The position numbers and the translations under genes were made by a program. From assembly GCA_900548905.1 (NCBI GenBank), contig URMK01000022.1, positions 35,303 to 99,302 on the forward strand: a stretch of 64,000 bases of DNA. Direction: 5' to 3'. Below are positions 53,537 to 62,183 of the stretch, in pieces. The notes beneath the pieces were generated by a model. It saw only the letters and a list, made by a program, of their open reading frames with translations. It did no database searches and had not been told where the DNA came from. Origin of the DNA: an uncultured Lachnospiraceae bacterium (GTDB lineage: Bacteria; Bacillota; Clostridia; Lachnospirales; Lachnospiraceae). Each line of letters begins with the position of its first letter. Position 1 is the stretch's first letter.

Positions 53537-54361
53537 ATGAACAATAATTCAAAACCGCTTTTCACTTCAGGTGAATTTGCCAAACTCTGTAATATTCGAA
53601 AGGACACCCTTTTCTATTATGATGAAATAGGGCTGCTGAAACCGGAAGTTACCCATAACAATGGATACCGGTATTATTCCGCCAATCAGCTTTATTTATT
53701 TGATATCATAGCAATGCTGAAGGAATGCGGCACGCCGTTAAAGGAAATCCGGGAATATATCACTTCCAGGGAACCGGCCTCCTTTCTTGCGTTAATGGAA
53801 GAAAAGGACAAGCTCCTGTCCGCGGAGCTGGAACGGCTGATGCATACCCACCGCCTGATGCGTAATACCATCACATTGACAAAGCACGCTCTTCAGACAG
53901 AATATAATGTTCCCTTCCTCAAGGCCTGTCCGGAGGAATATTTCATAGCGATGCCCTTTTCCAAAGAATATGAGGATTATGAACGGAACCAGTCTGAAAC
54001 GGTTAAAGCCCTGCTGGAATATCTGGAAGCCAATCTGCTCGGGGAGGAGTATCCGTTAGGATCCATTATTTTACAGGAAAACCTTTGCTGCGACAGCAGT
54101 GAAGAGGACTTTTACTGCAGCAAGCTTTCCGCCCCTATACAAAACCCGCTTCTCTTTGTTAAGCCGGCAGGGACCTATGCCATGCTGAACCATAAGGGAT
54201 CCTACGAAACCCTCTGCCGTTCCTATTCTGTTCTCAAGGATTACATCAAAAAATCCGGCCTTCAGATAACAGGCAATTCCTACGAACATGAATTGCTCAA
54301 CTATCTGGCGACCGGAGAATCCGATAACTATGTAATAGAAATATCCATTCAGGCCGGCTGA
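53537..54361 (+). CDS. MerR family transcriptional regulator with effector-binding domain
   Basis: A 274-residue BmrR-like activator. The winged helix (about 8-75: FTSGEFAKLCNIRKDTLFYYDEIGLLKP) is followed by a dimerisation coil (about 90-125) and a C-terminal GyrI/BmrR-type ligand domain. It probably senses a drug or metabolite and activates the divergent MATE gene. Start at 53537 after CGGAGGA; an open frame of 15 more codons lacks a ribosome site. Confidence 0.92.
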   Translation: MNNNSKPLFTSGEFAKLCNIRKDTLFYYDEIGLLKPEVTHNNGYRYYSANQLYLFDIIAMLKECGTPLKEIREYITSREPASFLALMEEKDKLLSAELERLMHTHRLMRNTITLTKHALQTEYNVPFLKACPEEYFIAMPFSKEYEDYERNQSETVKALLEYLEANLLGEEYPLGSIILQENLCCDSSEEDFYCSKLSAPIQNPLLFVKPAGTYAMLNHKGSYETLCRSYSVLKDYIKKSGLQITGNSYEHELLNYLATGESDNYVIEISIQAG

Positions 54362-54362
54362 C

Positions 54363-54956
54363 CTACCGATACAGGAAGAAACCGGCCGCCCCTGTCAGAA
54401 GCATCAGGGCAACAGGGCCGAGCCCCTTCCCTCTTCCTTTGGTAACAAAAGGTACCACTATCCGCGGAAGAAGCAAGGCCGATGCAAAAAGTACAACGCT
54501 GCTCACGTCGATGTCCCTCCAGGACAATTGACTGATGTCGGAACTTCCCCAAAAGGTAAGCAGTACAATCGTACCGGCCGCAGAAAGAATCAGTCCCGTA
54601 GATGCCGCTTTCAATCCCTTAAGAAGCTGGGTCATATAAAAAGATCCGCCTTTTTTCCTGAAAAAAACATATAACAGCAGCGACAATACAATTCCTCCCA
54701 ACACACAGCCAGCAGTAGCGGCGGCAGCTCCCCCCGTCCCTGCCAGCTGGAAGCCTGCAAAAGTGGAAGCGTTCACAGCCAAAGGGCCCGGCGTCATCTG
54801 TGAAATCGTAATGATATCCCCAAACGTTTTTTCAGACAGCCATCCATATCGGCCTACAATTTTATCCTGTATCAGGCCGATAACCGCATAACCTCCGCCT
54901 ATGCTGAATAGCCCAATCTGAAGAAATACGCCGAACAGCTTTCCTATAATTCCCAT
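54363..54956 (-). CDS. Chromate transporter subunit (second CHR half)
   Basis: A 197-residue single CHR domain with six membrane segments: QIGLFSIGGGYAVIGLIQ and ISQMTPGPLAVNASTFAG. Paired half-size ChrA proteins form a heterodimer. The start overlaps the first half by 13 bp and uses GAAGGAGG inside it. Chromate is the named substrate of the family, but the natural one in an anaerobe is uncertain. Confidence 0.9.
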   Translation of the reverse strand: MGIIGKLFGVFLQIGLFSIGGGYAVIGLIQDKIVGRYGWLSEKTFGDIITISQMTPGPLAVNASTFAGFQLAGTGGAAAATAGCVLGGIVLSLLLYVFFRKKGGSFYMTQLLKGLKAASTGLILSAAGTIVLLTFWGSSDISQLSWRDIDVSSVVLFASALLLPRIVVPFVTKGRGKGLGPVALMLLTGAAGFFLYR

Positions 54957-55552
54957 TCCTGTCCCTCCTTCACAGCCCCTGTATCTTCTTTATGTCTGCG
55001 GAAAAAGTACAACGCCTGCATAAGACTCAAGATACATCCCGCAAGCAGAGCCAATGCTGCACTTCCCTTTCCAAGAAAACAGAATATAAAAATACCGGGT
55101 ATCATCAATGTAAACAGGTAATTATGTTCCCGCCATATATTCCTGCACATCCCTACTGCAGTCTCTGCAATCAGCACTGCCGCCCCGGCCTGCATGCCTT
55201 TCAGGACAGCCGCCATCACATGGTTGGCGATAAACGCCTGGTAGCTGTGCGAGATCACCGCCATAATCAGAAAAGGCGGCAGCACCGATGCAAATGCACC
55301 GATTAGTGCACCAGCTGCTCCAGCCACACGGTAACCGGTAACCGCCGCCAGATTTACGGCAATTGCACCTGGGGCAGATTGTGATACAGCGGCCATTTCC
55401 GCCAATTCTTCCTCCCCGAACAGCTTTTTCTGCAGCACGAAATATTTCCTTATCATAGGAACGACCACATACCCTCCTCCGAAGGTAAAGGCACTGATAA
55501 ACATATGAATACCCAGCAGCCATAAATACCGCTTTCTTTTCTCTCTGCCCAT
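54944..55552 (-). CDS. Chromate transporter subunit (first CHR half)
   Basis: A 202-residue CHR-domain membrane protein with ISAFTFGGGYVVVPMI and VSQSAPGAIAVNLAAVTGY. GGGAGG precedes the ATG. It is divergent from a LysR regulator with a 115-bp shared promoter region. Confidence 0.9.
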   Translation of the reverse strand: MGREKRKRYLWLLGIHMFISAFTFGGGYVVVPMIRKYFVLQKKLFGEEELAEMAAVSQSAPGAIAVNLAAVTGYRVAGAAGALIGAFASVLPPFLIMAVISHSYQAFIANHVMAAVLKGMQAGAAVLIAETAVGMCRNIWREHNYLFTLMIPGIFIFCFLGKGSAALALLAGCILSLMQALYFFRRHKEDTGAVKEGQEWEL

Positions 55553-55575
55553 AAATATATCCTCCCATCCGGTTT

Positions 55576-55604
55576 ATTATATAACTTGCCTATCCATTAG
55601 TAAA
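55576..55604 (-). promoter_or_regulatory. Promoter of the chromate transporter pair
   Basis: TTTACT (55599-55604) and TATAAT (55576-55581) with a 17-bp spacer, in the AT-rich space shared with the LysR gene. Confidence 0.6.
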
Positions 55605-55667
55605 ATGATATATTTTAATTAAATCTATTACTTTTATTCATTATCGCAGAACGGAGAAACAATATTC

Positions 55668-56582
55668 ATGACTATAAGGCATATGGAGATCCTGAAGGCG
55701 GTTTCCGAAACCGGAAGCTTTACAAAAGCAGCCCGTCTTTTATACATTACACAATCCGCGGTATCTCATGCCGTACAGGAATTGGAAACAGAAGCCGGTA
55801 CTCTCCTTTTTGACCGCCTGTCCAAAACGGTCCGGCTGACGGAGGCCGGAAGTCTGCTTCTGCAGGATGTTCTCCCCATCCTGGCTTCCTGCAAAGCCCT
55901 GGAATCCAAAATCAAAAAACTGGATCAGTGCGCTCCCATACAACTTGTTTCCAGCATCACCATTGCTTCTTATTTCCTTCCGGATCCACTCCGGCGCTTT
56001 GAAGCCGTCCACCCGGAAATCCCCGTAACCGTAAACGTGGTGAGTGCGGCAAATGCCATATTGGAGCTGCAGGCAGGGAATGCCGATCTCGCTCTTATAG
56101 AAGGGCTGCCTCCCCATGGCTCCTATCGCAGTATCCCCTTCTCCTCCTATCCCCTGCTTGCCGTCTGTGCACCGGATTATCCCCATCTCTCCCGGCCGCT
56201 TTCCCCCGCCGCTTTATGCGCAGAACGGCTTCTTCTCCGGGAAAAGGGAAGCGCTGTCCGTGATGTTTTGGACAGCGCTCTGTATCTTCATGGCTATACT
56301 GCCTATCCCCTGTGGACAAGCGTGAATTCCCCCGCACTTATAGAAGCCGCCAGTGCAGGTCTTGGCATTGCCATATTGCCGGATATACTGGTAAAAAATG
56401 CTTTGGAAAAGGGTAGTCTGATATCTCTGGAAATCGAAGGTCTTTCCCTGGTAAATGAACTTCTTCTGGTTATGCACAGGGATAAACATCTCTCTGCCCC
56501 GCTCTCAGAGCTTGTGAGTCTTTTGATAACGAATACAGACCGTTCAGACAAGTCAGAATTGCTGCCGCATCCGGACAATTAA
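55668..56582 (+). CDS. LysR family transcriptional regulator
   Basis: A 304-residue LysR protein. The N-terminal winged helix (MEILKAVSETGSFTKAARLLYITQSAVSHAVQ region, residues 4-35) is followed by a substrate-binding domain (about 90-300). Divergent transcription from the chromate transporter pair makes that pair the likely target. GGAGAAAC lies upstream of the ATG. Confidence 0.93.
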   Translation: MTIRHMEILKAVSETGSFTKAARLLYITQSAVSHAVQELETEAGTLLFDRLSKTVRLTEAGSLLLQDVLPILASCKALESKIKKLDQCAPIQLVSSITIASYFLPDPLRRFEAVHPEIPVTVNVVSAANAILELQAGNADLALIEGLPPHGSYRSIPFSSYPLLAVCAPDYPHLSRPLSPAALCAERLLLREKGSAVRDVLDSALYLHGYTAYPLWTSVNSPALIEAASAGLGIAILPDILVKNALEKGSLISLEIEGLSLVNELLLVMHRDKHLSAPLSELVSLLITNTDRSDKSELLPHPDN

Positions 56583-56713
56583 ATCATTTCTTCAACAAAT
56601 GTAAACCATGTCAACTTTTTTTACATGCGAAAGGGTCCTAAGAGGCCAAACAGCATCGTTTTAACCGCCCGGCAGAGCTTACCCTTCAAACACAGGAAGG
56701 GAGGTGTCTGCTC

Positions 56714-56797
56714 ATGAAAGAGGAAATCCTCATAGCTGTAATAATGGTCTTTGTTCAGTATCTGACTGAAAGGCTGTTGGACTATTTCCTAAGTTAA
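56714..56797 (+). CDS. Very small hydrophobic peptide, candidate type I toxin-like
   Basis: A 27-codon frame, MKEEILIAVIMVF then VQYLTERLLDYFLS, with a strong GGGAGGTG site eight bases upstream. One amphipathic membrane helix fills the peptide, like small holin-like or type I toxin peptides of Firmicutes. A short GC-rich dyad (CCTCCGG/CCGGAGG) follows the stop. On the other strand a reading frame from the zinc-ribbon gene overlaps it. The strong ribosome site is the main evidence; the function is unproven. Confidence 0.5.
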   Translation: MKEEILIAVIMVFVQYLTERLLDYFLS

Positions 56798-56908
56798 TTC
56801 CATACAGACAATCCCCTCCGGATTGCCGGAGGAGATCCATCAAAGCAGAATACGAATCCATACCAGTATTTTGCGGTGAAGTATATTTTTCCTTTAACTG
56901 TGCTTTAA

Positions 56909-57073
56909 TTACGTCTTTTTCCTCCGGACTTTTGTATCCCACTCTTCTTTTGTTATTCCGGTATAAACCATCGAAGACTGGCATTCTGAACATTCCTGGT
57001 ACTCATCCGGCGTTTTATGCTCGGCACTTCCCAGGAAATGACAGTTGGGACAATAATAAGGATATCTTTTCAT
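56909..57073 (-). CDS. Small zinc-ribbon protein, possibly frameshifted
   Basis: A 54-residue protein with two Cys pairs (YYCPNCHF and ECSECQSS) that should bind zinc; GAAGGAG precedes the ATG. After EEWDTK the frame ends in an unlikely VRRKKT tail. One extra A in the AAAA run would instead continue with SPEEKDVIKAQLKEKY and about 45 more residues to 56730, which reads more like real protein. So this may be a truncated or broken gene. The function is unknown. Confidence 0.6.
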   Translation of the reverse strand: MKRYPYYCPNCHFLGSAEHKTPDEYQECSECQSSMVYTGITKEEWDTKVRRKKT

Positions 57074-57228
57074 TATGACCGCTCCTTCTTTTGTTTGTTA
57101 TGCTGCCCCAGTTATACTATATGAAAATGAATTTGTTTGATGAAATTGAGATTCCTGCATAAGTTTCTTTTCAGACTTATTACATAACTTACTATCACTT
57201 GCACATACTATCGAAAAGAGGTGATAGC

Positions 57229-57381
57229 ATGGCATCATATGTATCCCCGGAAGTTCGGGAAAAATTCGAAACATTATCCATTAATTTAAAAAATAATATA
57301 TTAGAAAGAAATGTTAAAATAAATAATGTTTATGATTTGATAAACGTTCTTGAGAAAATAGTCTCTGAGGAAGAGCAATAA
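57229..57381 (+). CDS. Small hypothetical protein
   Basis: A 50-residue soluble, charged, helical protein (MASYVSPEVREKFETLS start). GAGGTGATAG before the ATG supports translation. I do not recognise the family. The region is AT-rich and shows a codon preference unlike the housekeeping genes. Confidence 0.6.
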   Translation: MASYVSPEVREKFETLSINLKNNILERNVKINNVYDLINVLEKIVSEEEQ

Positions 57382-57447
57382 TTATGAGCTGAAAATGTAT
57401 CGATACTTTGCAGACTGCATTTAAAGCTTTTCAGTAAACAACCGCTC

Positions 57448-57466
57448 CGGGTGTTGGGGACACCCG
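57448..57466. repeat. GC-rich hairpin in an AT-rich intergenic region
   Basis: A perfect 7-bp stem CGGGTGT/ACACCCG with loop TGGGG, standing out in AT-rich sequence between two small genes. There is no U run. It may be a REP-like fragment or a weak terminator. Confidence 0.4.
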
Positions 57467-57510
57467 AAGCGTCTCCGAACGTCTCATACTATATTTTTAG
57501 TATTATTCTG

Positions 57511-57539
57511 TTGTAAATTATCTGTAAATGCATTATTAT
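57511..57539 (+). promoter_or_regulatory. Promoter of the lipoprotein gene
   Basis: TTGTAA (57511-57516) and TATTAT (57534-57539) with a 17-bp spacer, 35 bp before the start codon. Confidence 0.6.
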
Positions 57540-57574
57540 GTTTATATTAAAAAATACTTATCAGGGGGAAATCT

Positions 57575-58111
57575 ATGAAAAAGAAATTACTATCTCTTGC
57601 GCTTGTTATAATTTTAGGAATGCTTTTATGCTCGTGCTCCGGTAATTCCACCGAGAAAATGTTTGGGGTAAAACTTCCGTCAGGAAAAAAACTGGAATTA
57701 TATATGAGCCGTGAAAAAGCAGAAGACATCATGAGCGATTATGAATATGAATATAATGACGTTTTTCATACATATGATTATGGGTTTATAAGCCTAGCTT
57801 ATACCGAAGGCCTTTTAACATCTATTAAAATTAGTGGAGATTCAGATGTTACATTACTAAATGGATTAGGCATTGGCAGCACCGATTATGAAAAATATGG
57901 GTTCGAACTGGACGGGCAGCATTTTGACAGCAATATTAATTATAAACAGACTGGTGATAAATATGAACAAAACGATGCTGTTAATATCAGAGATATGGAA
58001 TTTAAAGACGGAATTCAAGCATACATCAGCATTTCTAAAGAGAATAAAGAAATCACTTACATAAATATAAGTGATATATATTCTTCTGTTTTGAATAAAT
58101 ATGATGAGTAA
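57575..58111 (+). CDS. Putative lipoprotein of unknown function
   Basis: A 178-residue protein with a lipoprotein signal peptide ending MLLCSCSGN (lipidated Cys about 21). The mature part is acidic and beta-rich, with SREKAEDIMSDYEYEYND. I do not recognise a known domain; the pattern loosely resembles small BLIP/SmpA-like two-repeat proteins. CAGGGGG precedes the ATG and a terminator follows. Confidence 0.75.
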   Translation: MKKKLLSLALVIILGMLLCSCSGNSTEKMFGVKLPSGKKLELYMSREKAEDIMSDYEYEYNDVFHTYDYGFISLAYTEGLLTSIKISGDSDVTLLNGLGIGSTDYEKYGFELDGQHFDSNINYKQTGDKYEQNDAVNIRDMEFKDGIQAYISISKENKEITYINISDIYSSVLNKYDE

Positions 58112-58143
58112 AAGTGTTGTTTATACAAACTTTGAAACTATTT

Positions 58144-58167
58144 AAGAGGGGATTGCTCCCCTCTTTT
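58144..58167. terminator. Terminator after the lipoprotein gene
   Basis: A stem AAGAGGGGA/TCCCCTCTT with loop TTGC, followed by TTT on the plus strand. Confidence 0.85.
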
Positions 58168-58300
58168 ATGCTCTGACGAGCTGCCCATAACAAATTAAGC
58201 ATGTGCGTATTCTACAGCACGATTCAAAAAGAAAGTATAATCCATAAACCTTCTTCTCTCTGTAGCAGAATCCCCAAAAGTGTAACACGAAATGCAACAC

Positions 58301-58333
58301 AAAAAGAAAACCCCTGATAAACTCAGGGGTTTT
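58301..58333 (-). terminator. Terminator after tRNA-Leu
   Basis: An 11-bp stem AAAACCCCTGA/TCAGGGGTTTT with a short loop, followed by CTTTTTG on the minus strand, four bases after the tRNA 3' end. Confidence 0.85.
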
Positions 58334-58337
58334 ACAC

Positions 58338-58420
58338 TGCCGGCGGCGGGACTTGAACCCGCACGTGGTTGCCCACAACAGATTTTGAGTCTGCCTCGTC
58401 TGCCATTCCGACACGCCGGC
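58338..58420 (-). tRNA. tRNA-Leu (anticodon CAA)
   Basis: An 83-nt tRNA with acceptor GCCGGCG/CGCCGGC, discriminator A, anticodon loop CTCAAAA (anticodon CAA, reading UUG), a long variable arm (TTGTGGGCAACCACG) typical of class II tRNAs, and a T loop GGTTCAAGTCC. CCA is not encoded. Its own terminator follows. Confidence 0.95.
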
Positions 58421-58527
58421 ATTCCAGCTTCCTTGTTTCCAATTCAGCCGAAATTAATAATACCATATCCGGAAGTTTCTGACAAGCTTTTTCAGTTTAC
58501 TTTTTCAAAAACTTTGTTCCGTCAGAC

Positions 58528-59799
58528 TTAGAAATGAAATTTATCATATATATCAAAACAGTCAAATGTTGCAAAATAATCCTTAGGGGTCTCTGCTCTG
58601 CGGATTAACTGAACATCTCCGTTTTCCTTCAGCAAAAGTTCGGCAGATTTAAGCTTACCGTTATAATTATACCCCATGGCAAACCCGTGAGCCCCGGTAT
58701 CATGAATGACCAGATAGTCACCCATCTCCACTTCGGGAAGCATTCTGTCAATAGCAAACTTATCATTATTTTCACACAGAGAACCTGTAATATCATACCT
58801 GTGATCGCAGGCCTGGTTTTCTTTACCAAGAACCGTAATGTGATGATACGCTCCGTACATTGCGGGACGCATCAGATTTACTGCACAGGCATCACAGCCA
58901 ATATACTCCTTATGCGTATGCTTTTCATGTATGGCCCGGGTAACCAGATGACCGTATGGTGCCATCATAAACCGTCCAAGCTCCGTATAAATAGCCACAT
59001 CTCCCATGCCGGCAGGAATCAGGACCTCTTCATATACCGCTCTGACCCCCTCTCCGATTGCCAGTATATCATTCCCCTCCTGTTCCGGAAAATAAGGAAT
59101 CCCGATACCTCCAGAGAGATTAATGAAGCGGATATCCGCCCCTGTTTCCTTTTTCAGCCGCACTGCCAGTTCAAACATTTCCTTTGCGAGAACAGGATAA
59201 TATTCGTTGGTAACCGTATTGCTTGCCAGAAAAGCATGAATCCCAAAATGTTTCACCCCTTTATCCATCAGAATACGGAAGCCTTCAAACATCTGCTCTG
59301 TGGTAAATCCATACTTGGAATCTCCGGGATTATCCATAATACTGTTGCTTATTTTAAATACGCCGCCCGGATTATAACGGCAGCTTATAGTCTCAGGAAG
59401 CTTTCCCACAATACCTTCCAGAAACGAGATATGTGTGATATCATCCAAATTAATTGTGGCTCCCAGCTTTGCCGCATAAGCAAATTCTTCAGCAGGGGTA
59501 TCGTTGGAAGAAAACATGATATCCTCTCCGCTGACATCCATAGCCTCGCTGAGCATCAGCTCCGTCAGAGAAGAACAGTCACAGCCGCAGCCGAATTCTC
59601 TCAGTATGTCCATTAAAAAGGGGTTAGGAGTAGCCTTTACCGCAAAAAATTCCTTATAACCTTTATTCCAGGAAAAAGCCTGCTTCAGCTTCCTCGCATT
59701 TTCCCGGATTCCTTTTTCGTCATATATATGGAAAGGAGTGGGATATGTCTTCACAATTTCCTCTATTTGTTCTTTGGTCACGAAAGGTATCTTATTCAT
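58528..59799 (-). CDS. lysA: Diaminopimelate decarboxylase-type PLP enzyme
   Basis: A 423-residue fold-type III decarboxylase. The PLP lysine is in EFFAVKATPNP, the phosphate loop in LSGGIGIPYF, and the dimer-interface Cys in YIGCDACAVNLMRP, with HDTGAHGFAMGYN near the end. LysA makes lysine from meso-diaminopimelate. The usual EPGR motif reads ELGR here, so a related substrate cannot be fully excluded. The start overlaps the TrmB-family regulator stop as ATGA. Confidence 0.88.
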   Translation of the reverse strand: MNKIPFVTKEQIEEIVKTYPTPFHIYDEKGIRENARKLKQAFSWNKGYKEFFAVKATPNPFLMDILREFGCGCDCSSLTELMLSEAMDVSGEDIMFSSNDTPAEEFAYAAKLGATINLDDITHISFLEGIVGKLPETISCRYNPGGVFKISNSIMDNPGDSKYGFTTEQMFEGFRILMDKGVKHFGIHAFLASNTVTNEYYPVLAKEMFELAVRLKKETGADIRFINLSGGIGIPYFPEQEGNDILAIGEGVRAVYEEVLIPAGMGDVAIYTELGRFMMAPYGHLVTRAIHEKHTHKEYIGCDACAVNLMRPAMYGAYHHITVLGKENQACDHRYDITGSLCENNDKFAIDRMLPEVEMGDYLVIHDTGAHGFAMGYNYNGKLKSAELLLKENGDVQLIRRAETPKDYFATFDCFDIYDKFHF

Positions 59800-60530
59800 T
59801 CTCTTATGTCTCCTTTTGTTTTCTTTTTTTTACCTGTAAGTTCTATCAGTTTAATCTCATTCCGCATGGCTTCCTTTAAGGCATCTACAAATACCCTTTG
59901 GCCGGAATACAGGCAAATATCCCTGCTGCTCCCTGTCAATTCGCCTGTCAGGACATATTTGGAATCGGAAATAAGACGGATCTGGTTTTCCTTTCCCTCC
60001 GTTTTATAGCAAACTGCAGTTTTCAGCCGTTCCGGAACTCTGTCTGTAAGAAGTACCACCTTTATTTTTTTCTGAAGCAGCTGCAATAAGTCCTTTTCCA
60101 TATCCGCAAGTCTGGTTCCTGATGCAGAAAGATAAATCCGCTTTTCCGCCTGCTCCATCATATGATGCATCTTATCAAGAATCTGCTGCTCTCCCTCAAT
60201 AGTGATGTAACCTTCACTGGGTTCGTCGGCCGCCGGCATATTCTCTGCAAGCCACTGCTTGGTACTCTCCAGCATACGCAGCTTGTTATCACAAAATTCC
60301 TCCACAGAAACGGCCATATACTTACTGCTGCTGCCCTTCATCAAATAAGCGGCACCTTTTTCTGTTAATCCAGCTAAAGCATTATAGACATTTGACCGTG
60401 AAATTCCAGTCAGCTTTGCCGCCTCATATCCGGTAAGCGTTCCGTTCCTGTTCAGACACAGGTAAATGGATGCCTCCTGTCTGGTGAGACCAAACATCAT
60501 CAGTTTTTCAATATAACTCATCTCATCCAT
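59796..60530 (-). CDS. TrmB family transcriptional regulator
   Basis: A 244-residue regulator with an N-terminal TrmB winged helix (about 5-75: MFGLTRQEASIYLCL, LTGISRSNVYNALAGL). A C-terminal phospholipase-D-like effector domain follows (about 100-230). The frame is open to 60602, but the promoter -35 and -10 lie inside that extension, so translation must begin further down. The ATG at 60530 has GAGG six bases before it. Coupled with lysA by an ATGA overlap. Confidence 0.85.
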   Translation of the reverse strand: MDEMSYIEKLMMFGLTRQEASIYLCLNRNGTLTGYEAAKLTGISRSNVYNALAGLTEKGAAYLMKGSSSKYMAVSVEEFCDNKLRMLESTKQWLAENMPAADEPSEGYITIEGEQQILDKMHHMMEQAEKRIYLSASGTRLADMEKDLLQLLQKKIKVVLLTDRVPERLKTAVCYKTEGKENQIRLISDSKYVLTGELTGSSRDICLYSGQRVFVDALKEAMRNEIKLIELTGKKKKTKGDIRE

Positions 60531-60573
60531 AAGCTGCCTCATCTTTAATTCATTAGTAGTTTTATACAGGAAC

Positions 60574-60602
60574 ACTATAAACTCTCCTATATCATTTGTC
60601 AA
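60574..60602 (-). promoter_or_regulatory. Promoter of the trmB-type/lysA operon
   Basis: TTGACA (60597-60602) and TATAGT (60574-60579), 17-bp spacer. It decides against the longer upstream start of the regulator gene. Confidence 0.82.
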
Positions 60603-60622
60603 GTCGGAAAAACAGAAATAAT

Positions 60623-60664
60623 AAAAAGTCTCATCAGATTTTTTATCCTGACAAGACTTTTTTT
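60623..60664 (-). terminator. Terminator after ung
   Basis: An 11-bp stem AGTCTTGTCAG/CTGATGAGACT (two G-U) with a 10-nt loop, followed by TTTTTATT. It ends the hisH-hisF-ung unit. Confidence 0.85.
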
Positions 60665-60697
60665 ACTGTAAAAGATTTGTATTAAGCGCCCTGCCTA

Positions 60698-61375
60698 TCA
60701 GATATTTTCTATCTGCCAGTCAACAGGATCCACACCATTGCTTTTTAAGAAGTCATTGGCTTTACTGAAATGCCTGCATCCAAAAAATCCCCGGAACGCA
60801 GACAACGGGCTTGGATGCGGTGCCTTTAATATTAAATGCTTCGGATTGGTAAGCATGGGAATTTTGCTCTGGGCAGGTCTGCCCCACAGCATATATACAA
60901 TCGGCCTGTCCTGACGGTTTACCGCTTCTATCACAGCATCTGTAAACTGTTCCCATCCCTGTCCCTGATGGGAGTTTGCCCGATGTGCCCTGACCGTTAA
61001 TACGGTATTCAGCATAAGCACTCCCTGATCGGCCCATTTCTTCAAATAACCGTTATTGGGAATATAACAGCCCAAATCCTCCTGCAGCTCCTGATAAATA
61101 TTCACCAGAGAAGGAGGTATTTCCTTCTGCTCCGGCTTTACGGAAAAGCTGAGGCCATGCGCCTGATTTTCATTATGATAAGGATCCTGTCCTAAAATTA
61201 CTACTTTTACCTTACTTAACGGTGTAAAATGAAAAGCATTAAAAATCTCATCGGCAGGAGGATACACCACATATGTGGAGTATTCCTTCTGTACAAAACG
61301 GAATAGCTGCGCATAATATGGCTTTCTGAACTCCTCATTGATTTCATCCAGCCAGTCATTCTGAATCATTCCCAT
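60698..61375 (-). CDS. ung: Uracil-DNA glycosylase
   Basis: A 225-residue family 1 UNG that removes uracil from DNA. The catalytic Asp is in VVILGQDPYHNENQAHGLSF, and the Leu-loop His in LKAPHPSPLSAFRGF. Start at 61375 with GGGAG nine bases upstream; the longer open frame runs into hisF. It lies 31 bp after hisF, an unusual partner. Confidence 0.95.
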   Translation of the reverse strand: MGMIQNDWLDEINEEFRKPYYAQLFRFVQKEYSTYVVYPPADEIFNAFHFTPLSKVKVVILGQDPYHNENQAHGLSFSVKPEQKEIPPSLVNIYQELQEDLGCYIPNNGYLKKWADQGVLMLNTVLTVRAHRANSHQGQGWEQFTDAVIEAVNRQDRPIVYMLWGRPAQSKIPMLTNPKHLILKAPHPSPLSAFRGFFGCRHFSKANDFLKSNGVDPVDWQIENI

Positions 61376-61406
61376 CTTTTGTATCTCCCACTTTTCGTTA
61401 TTTTTA

Positions 61407-62168
61407 TTATAAGCGTACGGAAACTCCCTTGGCCCGAAGAAAGGCCTTAACCTCCCGGATCTCCAATTCCTTGTAATGGAACAGGGAGGCGGCAAGAACA
61501 GCTTCCGCCCCTCCTTCTGTAAGCGCATCATAAAAATGCCCCAGTGTTCCTGCTCCGCCGGAAGCAATCACCGGTACAGGAACCAGATCCGCAATTTTGC
61601 GTGTCAATTCAATATCATACCCTGTCTTCATCCCATCACAGTCCATACTGGTAAGTAAAATCTCTCCTGCGCCCAACCGGGTTACCTTTTCCGCCCAGGA
61701 AAGGGCATCAATTCCCACATCAACCCTTCCGCCGTTCTTATAAATATTCCAACCACTGCCATCCGGGCGTCTTTTGGCATCCATAGCTACCACCACACAC
61801 TGACTCCCGAACTTATCCGCCGCCTCAGATATCAGCTCGGGTCTGTTTATAGCCGAAGAATTAATGGATATTTTATCCGCCCCCTCACGCAGAAGAACCT
61901 TGAAATCTTCTACCGACCGGATTCCTCCCCCTACGGTAAATGGTATAAACACTTTTTCAGCCACTTTGCGTACCATGTCAACTACGGTGTTCCTGTTATC
62001 GGAGGAAGCGGTAATATCCAGAAAGACAAGTTCATCAGCACCCGCCTTGTCATAGGCTTCGCCGATTTCCACCGGATCACCGGCATCCTGAAGATTAACA
62101 AAATTTACCCCCTTTACCACTCTTCCGTTATGTACGTCCAGACAAGGTATAATTCTTTTAGTATGCAT
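61407..62168 (-). CDS. hisF: Imidazole glycerol phosphate synthase, cyclase subunit
   Basis: A 253-residue (beta/alpha)8 barrel making imidazole-glycerol phosphate and AICAR. The catalytic Asp residues are in IIPCLDVHNGRVVKG and VVVAMDAKR; phosphate loops are VGGGIRS and IASGGAG. It matches true HisF rather than the sugar-amidation paralogues. It is preceded by hisH at 15 bp. No other his gene is in the window. Confidence 0.95.
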   Translation of the reverse strand: MHTKRIIPCLDVHNGRVVKGVNFVNLQDAGDPVEIGEAYDKAGADELVFLDITASSDNRNTVVDMVRKVAEKVFIPFTVGGGIRSVEDFKVLLREGADKISINSSAINRPELISEAADKFGSQCVVVAMDAKRRPDGSGWNIYKNGGRVDVGIDALSWAEKVTRLGAGEILLTSMDCDGMKTGYDIELTRKIADLVPVPVIASGGAGTLGHFYDALTEGGAEAVLAASLFHYKELEIREVKAFLRAKGVSVRL

Positions 62169-62183
62169 CCCCATATCTCCTTA

